Shown: piece after piece, positions 31,015 to 36,676 of the stretch
How positions within the stretch are numbered: the stretch's first letter is position 1
How the letters are laid out: every line of letters begins with the position of its first letter
Assembly (NCBI RefSeq): GCF_000156375.1
Contig: NZ_DS996360.1
Span: forward strand, 9,973 to 46,648
DNA length: 36,676 nt
Direction: 5' to 3'
Source: Desulfovibrio piger ATCC 29098
GTDB taxonomy: Bacteria > Desulfobacterota > Desulfovibrionia > Desulfovibrionales > Desulfovibrionaceae
Notes under the pieces: generated by a model
Database searches by the model: none
The model's input: only the letters and a program-made list of their open reading frames with translations
What the model was told of the DNA's origin: nothing
Made by a program: the position numbers and the translations under genes

Positions 31015-31042
31015 AAAAGGGCCCCGGAAGACCGGGGCCCTT
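31015..31042 (-). terminator. Terminator of the lactate permease gene
   Basis: A perfect 9-bp stem GGGCCCCGG/CCGGGGCCC (31019-31027 with 31032-31040) around AAGA, with four T residues following on the minus strand (31018-31015), 43 bases after the stop. Confidence 0.85.
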
Positions 31043-31084
31043 GCCGACTTGATCTGTCAGGCCCTCAGGCCTGGGACGTACCCG

Positions 31085-32719
31085 TTAGGGCAGCATCCAG
31101 GACAGGGGACCAGCCTGCAGGTAGGCCAGCACGCAGAGCACCAGGGTCATGCCGATGCTGTGACCGATGGTGAAGCGGAAGAGCTTGCCTTCCTGACCGG
31201 CATTGTTGGTGGCGGCGGTAGCCACGGACAGGGACTGGGGCGAGATCATCTTGGCGGTCACGCCGCCAGAGGCGTTGGAGGCCACGGCCAGTTCGGGGCG
31301 CATGCCCACGGCCAGGGCGGTATCCTTCTGCATGCCGCCGAACAGGGCGCAGGAGGACGTGTCGGAACCGGTCAGGAACACGCCCAGCCAGCCCAGCAGG
31401 GGAGAGAAGAAGGGGAACAGCCAGCCGGTGTGGGTGAAGGCCAGACCCAGGGTGGAGCTCATGCCAGAGTAGTTCATCAGGTAGGCCAGGCCCAGGATCA
31501 TGGCGATGGTCAGGATGGGGAAGGTCAGCTGCTTCAGGGTGCGCATGAAGCAGGCGATGGCCTTGCCGTAACCGTACTTGGGCATGAAGGGCACGGACAC
31601 CAGACCGGACAGCAGGATGGCGGTACCGCCAGCGGACAGCCAGTTGAAGGTGAACTTGGCGCCGTACACGGCGTCAGCCTGCACGATGGGGGCGGTCTTC
31701 ATGACTTCGCCATCCAGGCCGGGCCAGGAGATGTTGAACACGGTGCCGGGCAGGCCGTTGAGGATGGCCTTGAAGGAGCCCAGGCCCCAGAAGAACACGA
31801 ACACGGCCAGCACCAGGTACGGGGCCCAGGCGCGCAGCACGACGGCGAGGGGGTAGCCCTGGCCTTCCAGGTTGGAGGGAGCTTCACCTTCGAAGCGGAA
31901 GATGCTCTTGGGCTGCCAGACCTTGAGCAGCAGCATCAGGGCCACGATGGTGGCGATGGCGGAACCGATGTCGGGCAGGGTCGGGCCGTGGAAGTTGGCC
32001 AGCAGGAACTGCGCACCACCAAAGGCCACACCGGCCACGATGATGGCGGGCAGCACTTCCATGGAACGCTTGAAGCCGCACATGACCACGCAGACCCACA
32101 GGGGCACGATCAGGGACAGCAGGGGCAGCTGGCGACCGGCAATGGCGGAGACGGTCATCTGGTCAAGGCCGGACACCTGGGCGGCCACGATCAGCGGCAC
32201 ACCGATGGCACCAAAGGCCACGGGGGCGGTGTTGGCGATCAGGGCGATACCGGCGCCCCACAGCGGGGTGAAGCCCAGGCCCACCAGCATGGCGGCGGCG
32301 ATGGCCACGGGGGTACCGAAACCGGCGGTACCTTCGATGAAGCAGGAGAAGGCAAAGGCGATGAACAGGGCCTGCAGACGACGGTCGTCCGTCAGGCGGG
32401 CCAGGGAGTCTTTGATGATCTCGAACTCACCGGATTCCACGGTCATGTTGTAGACCCACACGGCCGTGATGACGATCCAGACGATGGGGAACAGGCCGAA
32501 GCAGGCCCCCAGAGCCACGGAGTTGACTGCCAGGCCTACCGGCATTTTCCAGACCAGGATGGCCACCAGCAGGGCGCCCACCAGACCGGCCACGGCGGCG
32601 ATATGACCTTTCGCCTGCCGGAAAGCCAGCATGTAGAACAGAATGATCAGCGGTACGGATGCCGCCAGTGCCGACAGGCCGATGCCTCCCAGAGGTTCGT
32701 AAACCTGAGTCCAAGCCAT
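31085..32719 (-). CDS. lldP: L-lactate permease
   Basis: A 544-residue inner-membrane protein with about 12-14 hydrophobic segments. Family motifs seen: FIEGTAGFGTPVAIAAAMLVGLGF, IANTAPVAFGAIGVPLIVAAQVSG, and near the C-terminus GVFLTGSDTSSCALFGGMQKDTA and SNASGGVTAKMISPQSLSVATAATN. These are the LldP/LctP family hallmarks, and family members import lactate or glycolate with protons. Lactate is the common electron donor of Desulfovibrio, and its oxidation feeds the same electron pool as the Hdr-Flx complex; that link is general knowledge. The ATG at 32719 follows GGGAGAG. The upstream region carries a large perfect inverted repeat. Confidence 0.95.
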   Translation of the reverse strand: MAWTQVYEPLGGIGLSALAASVPLIILFYMLAFRQAKGHIAAVAGLVGALLVAILVWKMPVGLAVNSVALGACFGLFPIVWIVITAVWVYNMTVESGEFEIIKDSLARLTDDRRLQALFIAFAFSCFIEGTAGFGTPVAIAAAMLVGLGFTPLWGAGIALIANTAPVAFGAIGVPLIVAAQVSGLDQMTVSAIAGRQLPLLSLIVPLWVCVVMCGFKRSMEVLPAIIVAGVAFGGAQFLLANFHGPTLPDIGSAIATIVALMLLLKVWQPKSIFRFEGEAPSNLEGQGYPLAVVLRAWAPYLVLAVFVFFWGLGSFKAILNGLPGTVFNISWPGLDGEVMKTAPIVQADAVYGAKFTFNWLSAGGTAILLSGLVSVPFMPKYGYGKAIACFMRTLKQLTFPILTIAMILGLAYLMNYSGMSSTLGLAFTHTGWLFPFFSPLLGWLGVFLTGSDTSSCALFGGMQKDTALAVGMRPELAVASNASGGVTAKMISPQSLSVATAATNNAGQEGKLFRFTIGHSIGMTLVLCVLAYLQAGPLSWMLP

Positions 32720-32906
32720 CTTTCTCTCCCTTCTACTAGAAAAGCGTGTCGTCAGTCCGTCCGGCCCCTGCCCGAGGACAGGCGACACAAATACATCCTT
32801 AACGCTAAGATTATGCTGGCAATGATGAAAATGCAATAGGCTAGGGATAAAAAGGGGGCTATTTTCGCTTTTTTTCGCTAACGAAACTTTCTTTTAATTT
32901 ATTGAA
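32720..32906 (-). promoter_or_regulatory. Promoter region of the lactate permease gene
   Basis: No gene. On the minus strand TTGCAT lies about 17 bases before TAATCT and next to CATAAT (about 32805-32835), a plausible but imperfect promoter. A small inverted repeat TTTCG/CGAAA lies near 32872-32886. Confidence 0.3.
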
Positions 32907-32944
32907 TTTAATAACTATTTTTATGTTATAAAATAGTTATTAAA
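32907..32944. repeat. Perfect 15-bp AT-rich inverted repeat upstream of lldP
   Basis: Arms TTTAATAACTATTTT (32907-32921) and AAAATAGTTATTAAA (32930-32944) are fully complementary around an 8-base centre TATGTTAT. It is about 190 bases upstream of the lldP ATG and 40 bases from the terminator of the next gene. Each arm could hold one regulator site, or the whole could form a hairpin. Confidence 0.75.
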
Positions 32945-32981
32945 ATATTTTTTCAAACTTTTTCTGACAGGAAAATCCTGT

Positions 32982-33003
32982 AAAAAAAGCCCCTTCCGGG
33001 GCT
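32982..33003 (-). terminator. Terminator of the MnmM-like gene
   Basis: Minus strand: AGCCCC/GGGGCT stem (33003-32998 with 32993-32988) with loop of four, then seven T residues (32988-32982). A second small hairpin ACAGGA/TCCTGT lies just downstream (32967-32981). Confidence 0.8.
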
Positions 33004-33018
33004 CTTTCAGACTGGGGA

Positions 33019-33768
33019 TCAGCGCTGCCGCACAGGCAGTCGTTCGGCCAGCAAAATGCTTTCGCCGTGGGTCTCCCGATTGGCGTCCCGGCAGTGCAGC
33101 ACACGCCAGCGCCGGGGCTCCAGCCGAGCCAGCCTTTGGGCAAGGGCGGCCTCTTCGGCGGCGCCGCCTTCATGGCCGGTATAGCAGTGCAGGCTCAGGC
33201 AACCTTGCGGGGCCAGCCGTTCCAGCAGGGCATCCACGGCCGCCAGACTGCCCGCCGCCGTGGTGGTGCAGCGCTTGTCCGTGCCCGGCAGGTACCCGAA
33301 ATTGAAGATGCCCGCCAGCAGGGGACGTTGCCTGTCTTCTTCGGGCAGGGCGTCCAGCAGCTCCGGCAGGGACGCATGGGAATGGAGGACGAGACGGATG
33401 TCCGTCGTATGGGAAGGGAGAGGGGGCAGGGAACAGGCCGCCGCTGCCGAGGCACAGCAGCGCGCCGCCATGCCTGCCTGCTCCAGCCGTGCCCGGCTGG
33501 CCTGCAGGGCGGCCTCCTGGATGTCCAGGGCCAGCAGCAGGCTGCCCGCCGGGGCCTGACGGGCCAGGAAGAGGCAGTCGTGACCGTTGCCGGCCGTACC
33601 GTCCAGCAGCAGGGGGGGCTGCCCGCCGCCGTTGTCGCGCCAGGCCGCCAGGGCCCGGAGCACGGCGCTGTGCGCCACGGCATCCAGAAGCGAAGGCCGG
33701 GGCGGTCGCAGGACCGTCCCGGCGTGGAATAGGCTTGCCGCCCCGGAGGCGGCCACAGGATCTGCCAT
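33019..33768 (-). CDS. mnmM: MnmM/YtqB-like SAM-dependent methyltransferase
   Basis: A 249-residue methyltransferase. The SAM motif is DGTAGNGHDCLFLA (about 55-68), the family-specific IFNFGYLPGTDKRCTTTAAGSL follows near 154-175, and LSLHCYTGHEGG near 194-205. These are the features of the YtqB/MnmM family, whose members finish the wobble-uridine modification mnm5s2U of tRNA. The first 40 residues are a low-similarity extension. The start lies two bases after the stop of the upstream gene, with no separate ribosome binding site, so its translation is probably coupled to that gene. A terminator follows. Confidence 0.8.
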   Translation of the reverse strand: MADPVAASGAASLFHAGTVLRPPRPSLLDAVAHSAVLRALAAWRDNGGGQPPLLLDGTAGNGHDCLFLARQAPAGSLLLALDIQEAALQASRARLEQAGMAARCCASAAAACSLPPLPSHTTDIRLVLHSHASLPELLDALPEEDRQRPLLAGIFNFGYLPGTDKRCTTTAAGSLAAVDALLERLAPQGCLSLHCYTGHEGGAAEEAALAQRLARLEPRRWRVLHCRDANRETHGESILLAERLPVRQR

Positions 33769-33770
33769 GA

Positions 33771-34292
33771 CTAATGGGTGGTGCCGTTACCTTCGGTGCG
33801 CGGCGCGGCCATGCGGGTGGCCAGTTCCTTCACCTGGTCCGTGGAACACCACTGGGCGAACAGTTCGCGCCAGCTGCCGAACTCCATGAAGTTCTGGTCC
33901 AGCTGGTTCTCGTGCATCTGCACCCAGGCGTTGAACAGCTGCATGCGGGTCTGGAAGGTGGTGCTGTCGAACACGGTCTCGGCCATGCGCTGGGGCATGA
34001 CCTTGCCGTCCAGGTGTTCCATGACGAAGGAACAGACGGCCTGCTGCGACAGGGCAAAGCTGATCTCCTTGCCGTTCAGGCTCTCGGCCAGGGGCAGCAG
34101 ATCGGGGTACAGCTCCTTGATGCGCTGCATGCCCTGCTCGGGGATGGCCACGAACAGGGGCTTTTCCGCGCCTTCTTCCACAGGCGCATCCAGCTTTTCA
34201 GTGAGGAAATAGAAACGGATCCAGTTTTCGAACATCACGGTTTCCAGGATGCGCAGGACGGCATTCTGGAATTCTTCTTGAGGCGTAGGCAT
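33771..34292 (-). CDS. Conserved-looking protein of unknown function
   Basis: A 173-residue soluble protein without signal peptide or membrane segment. Mostly helical and rich in Met, Gln, Glu and Phe (FQNAVLRILETVMFENWIRFYFL, QQAVCSFVMEHLDGKVMP, FQTRMQLFNAWVQMHENQLDQNFMEFGSWREL). I do not recognise the family. AAAGGA stands seven bases before the ATG at 34292, which I prefer to one six codons upstream. It has a strong promoter and is cotranscribed with the tRNA methyltransferase gene, two bases downstream. Confidence 0.75.
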   Translation of the reverse strand: MPTPQEEFQNAVLRILETVMFENWIRFYFLTEKLDAPVEEGAEKPLFVAIPEQGMQRIKELYPDLLPLAESLNGKEISFALSQQAVCSFVMEHLDGKVMPQRMAETVFDSTTFQTRMQLFNAWVQMHENQLDQNFMEFGSWRELFAQWCSTDQVKELATRMAAPRTEGNGTTH

Positions 34293-34323
34293 GGAAAATC
34301 CTTTGTGCAAAAAATTTCAAGCT

Positions 34324-34352
34324 ACTTTACGATTCCCGTCCGGCGGCGTCAA
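34324..34352 (-). promoter_or_regulatory. Promoter of the unknown gene and mnmM
   Basis: Minus strand: TTGACG (34352-34347) and TAAAGT (34329-34324) with exactly 17 bases between, 32 bases before the ATG. Confidence 0.65.
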
Positions 34353-34538
34353 CTGGTGGCGGGATTTTCCTTTTTTTACTGTAAGGAGGGCCGGATAGGG
34401 GACGGATGCCCCGAGGACGGGAGCGATGCGGAAAGCGGGGGCGCCATGGGCCTTTCCTCGCTGCACGGAGGCCGCCCGGGCGGGATGTGCCTGCGGGCTC
34501 CTCTGGCCTGCCCAGCACCTTTATGCTAATCTGTAACG

Positions 34539-36676
34539 ATGATTGATTACGCGCACGCGCTCAACAGCGCCCAATACGAGGCCGCCACCTGCGGCGACGG
34601 GCCGGTCCTGGTAGTGGCCGGCGCCGGTTCCGGCAAGACCCGCACCATCACCTACCGCCTGTCCTGGCTGGCGGATCACGGCGTCCCGCCGGAATCCATG
34701 CTGCTGCTCACCTTCACCCGCAAGGCGGCGCAGGAGATGCTGCAACGGGCCGCGGCCCTGTCCGACCACGCCCTGAGCCTGGTGCAGGGGGGTACCTTCC
34801 ACTCCTTCGCTTTCGGCGTGCTGCGCCGTTACCGTCCCGACTGGCTGGAGGACCGCCCCTTCACGGTCATGGACAGCGCGGACATCAACGCGGCGGTCAA
34901 GGCCTGCAAGGACGACCTCCGGCTGGGCAAGGGCGACCGTTCCTTCCCGCGCACGCAGGCCATCGTGGGCTTTTTGAGCAAGGCCCGGAACAAGGAGATG
35001 CGCCTGGACGAGGTTCTGCAGCGCGAGGCCTTCCACCTGCTGCCCTATGCCGAACCGCTGATGCAGCTGGGCGAGGCCTACGATGCCTACCGCAAGGAAA
35101 AGGGCCTGCTGGATTACGACGACCTGCTGTTCGAGCTGGAGCACCTGCTGCGCACCAACGAGCGCGCGGCCGAAAACCTGCGCCGCCGCTACACGCATAT
35201 CCTGGTGGATGAATATCAGGACACCAACCTGGTGCAGGCCCGCATCGTGCGCCTGCTGGCCGGGCCGGAGGGCGAAGGCATGCCGCCCGGCAACGTCATG
35301 GCCGTGGGCGACGAGGCCCAGTCCATCTATGCCTTCCGTGGCGCCAATGTGCGCAACATCCTCGATTTTCCCAAGCTTTTCCCCGGGGCCCGCATCATCC
35401 GGCTGGAGGAGAACTACCGTTCCACCAAGCCCATCCTGGACGTGGCCAACAACCTGCTGGAAAACGCCACGGAATCCTTCCGCAAAAAACTGTTCACCCG
35501 CAAGGAGGGCGGCGCGCCGGTACGTCTGGTGACGCCCCTCAGCGACATGAGCCAGGCCAAGCTGGTGGTGCGCCGCATCGAGGACCTGCTGACCCGCCAC
35601 CTGCCGCACGAGATCGCCGTGCTCTTCCGGGCGGGTTTCCATTCCTACCATCTGGAAATGGCCCTCAACCAGGCGGGCATCGCCTTCCGCAAGTACGGCG
35701 GCCTGCGCTACACCGAGGCGGCCCACGTCAAGGACGTCATGGCCTACGCCCGCCTGCTGCTCAACCCGCTGGACATGCCCGCCTTCTCGCGCGTGGCCGA
35801 GCTGCACGAGGGCATCGGCCCCAAGACCGTGCTCAAGCTCTACAACGTGGCCCAGAGCGCCGACGGCCCGGCCCTGGACAAGGCCTGCGCCCGCTTCCCC
35901 TCCTTCCGCGAGGATCTGCGCTTCATCGCCGAGATGCGCGCCCGCCCGCTGCATCCGGTGACGGCGCTGGAGCTCATCGTGGACCATTACCGGCCCGTGC
36001 TGGAGAGCCGCTATCCCGAAGACTGGCCCCGCCGCCAGCAGGGGCTGGAAGAGATCCTGCAGATGGCCTCGGGCTATAACGATCTGGATCTGTTCCTGGC
36101 CGATCTGGCCCTGGATTCCCCCGACGAGGAAGACGAGGACAACGAAGGCCGCATCACCCTTTCCACGGTGCACTCGGCCAAGGGCCTGGAGTGGAACGCC
36201 GTGCTGATCATCGATCTGGTGGAGGACCGCTTCCCCTCGCGCCACGCTCTGGCGCGCCCCGAGGACTTCGAAGAGGAGCGCCGTCTGATGTACGTGGCCT
36301 GCACCCGCGCCCGGCAGGAGCTGGATCTGTACTCGCCGGCCACCATCTACAGCAAGGCCGAGCAGGGCACGCAGCACGTGGCCCAGAGCCCCTTCGTGCG
36401 CGAGCTGCCCGCCGGACTGACCGAAGAGTGGGTGGAAAGTTACGGCGGCGGCCTGAGCAAACGGGCGCGCGGCGGCATGTTCGCCGACCCCTTCGGTGGA
36501 CGTCCGGCCCCGTCCGGCCCCGGCGCGGGCTTCGGCCGCGGCCGCCATACGGGCCTTGCCGCCCCTGCCGGACTGAGCCCGGCCCAGCGTCTGGCCGCCA
36601 CCCGCTCCCTGCAGGATGCCGATGACTGCCAGCTGCCCCCGGACGAACGGCCGGGAGGTGCTGCGGGCAGCGGCCG
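34539..36676 (+). CDS. UvrD/Rep-type ATP-dependent DNA helicase (runs off right edge)
   Basis: A superfamily 1 helicase, 712 codons visible and no stop reached. Motifs in order: Walker A AGAGSGKT with the preceding Q-motif (LNSAQYEAA), LLTFTRKAAQEM (Ia), GTFHSFA, VDEYQDTN (II), AVGDEAQSIYAFRGA (III), LEENYRS (IV), TLSTVHSAKGLEW (V) and RRLMYVACTRAR (VI). The C-terminal part turns into a Gly/Pro/Arg-rich stretch (AFADPFGG-type, GPGAGFGRG). These helicases unwind DNA in repair and replication restart; UvrD, PcrA and Rep cannot be told apart here. The start has no ribosome binding site, and a -10-like TATGCTAAT lies only 8 bases upstream. Confidence 0.92.
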   Translation, partial: MIDYAHALNSAQYEAATCGDGPVLVVAGAGSGKTRTITYRLSWLADHGVPPESMLLLTFTRKAAQEMLQRAAALSDHALSLVQGGTFHSFAFGVLRRYRPDWLEDRPFTVMDSADINAAVKACKDDLRLGKGDRSFPRTQAIVGFLSKARNKEMRLDEVLQREAFHLLPYAEPLMQLGEAYDAYRKEKGLLDYDDLLFELEHLLRTNERAAENLRRRYTHILVDEYQDTNLVQARIVRLLAGPEGEGMPPGNVMAVGDEAQSIYAFRGANVRNILDFPKLFPGARIIRLEENYRSTKPILDVANNLLENATESFRKKLFTRKEGGAPVRLVTPLSDMSQAKLVVRRIEDLLTRHLPHEIAVLFRAGFHSYHLEMALNQAGIAFRKYGGLRYTEAAHVKDVMAYARLLLNPLDMPAFSRVAELHEGIGPKTVLKLYNVAQSADGPALDKACARFPSFREDLRFIAEMRARPLHPVTALELIVDHYRPVLESRYPEDWPRRQQGLEEILQMASGYNDLDLFLADLALDSPDEEDEDNEGRITLSTVHSAKGLEWNAVLIIDLVEDRFPSRHALARPEDFEEERRLMYVACTRARQELDLYSPATIYSKAEQGTQHVAQSPFVRELPAGLTEEWVESYGGGLSKRARGGMFADPFGGRPAPSGPGAGFGRGRHTGLAAPAGLSPAQRLAATRSLQDADDCQLPPDERPGGAAGSG

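Overview
The window reads as chromosomal DNA of a GC-rich, anaerobic, sulfate-reducing deltaproteobacterium of the Desulfovibrio group; an intestinal D. piger-like species is my inference, not a measurement. The reasons are a complete bacterial Hdr-Flx electron-transfer operon, a lactate permease, a TAXI-type TRAP transporter, long Ala/Pro/Lys-rich extensions on housekeeping proteins, and the protein flavour throughout. I see no phage, IS element, CRISPR array, rRNA or tRNA gene.

Layout. 1-3584 (minus): the rimP-nusA-ylxR-infB transcription/translation operon, with a strong promoter and an intrinsic terminator-like hairpin inside its leader; infB runs off the left edge. 4007-5206 (minus): mutY, followed by a 3' region with a structured repeat. 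5349-6551 (plus): ppiB and a secreted protein that looks like two HdeA-type halves. 6691-7143 (minus): a PEBP-like lipoprotein, divergent from 7283-8479 (plus), a class I aminotransferase; the two appear to share overlapping -10 boxes. 8547-10295 (plus): exported rhodanese, aroE, aroQ. 10447-17694 (plus): hdrC-hdrB-hdrA-flxD/C-flxB-flxA, mostly joined by ATGA overlaps, with flxD and flxC fused and an unusual 150-residue Ala/Lys/Pro tail on the N-terminus of FlxA. 18106-18534: a di-Mop molybdate-binding protein. 18709-19467: a GntR/UTRA regulator converging on 23684-19559 (minus), an operon of an enolase-superfamily enzyme, a TAXI solute-binding protein and a fused TRAP permease; its promoter is covered by a perfect 28-bp palindrome. 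23877-24335 (minus): secreted NTF2-like protein. 24514-25431 (plus): cysteine synthase-like enzyme. 25711-27093 (minus): mgtE, preceded by 800 bp that hold four short ORFs, each with a strong Shine-Dalgarno. 28155-28796 (minus): Vat/CatB-type acetyltransferase. 29511-30431 (minus): agmatinase-like ureohydrolase. 31085-32719 (minus): lactate permease. 33019-34292 (minus): an unknown conserved-looking protein plus MnmM-like methyltransferase. 34539 to the right edge (plus): UvrD/Rep-type helicase, partial.

How the parts work together. The Hdr-Flx proteins should form a cytoplasmic flavin-based electron-bifurcating or confurcating complex linking NADH, ferredoxin and a thiol/disulfide carrier (DsrC in sulfate reducers). 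Lactate permease supplies the classic electron donor. The enolase-superfamily/TAXI-TRAP/GntR block looks like an inducible uptake-and-catabolism unit for an unidentified organic acid.

The most novel signals are: (1) the chain of short ORFs before mgtE, one of which begins like the E. coli Mg2+-sensing leader peptide MgtL; (2) a 71-bp structured repeat, with base-pair covariation, lying between stop codon and terminator of mutY and speB and, in diverged form, mgtE; (3) the attenuator-like leader of rimP-nusA-infB; (4) the palindromic operator of the TRAP operon; (5) the FlxD/FlxC fusion and FlxA tail. All are read by eye and none was tested by database search or folding software.
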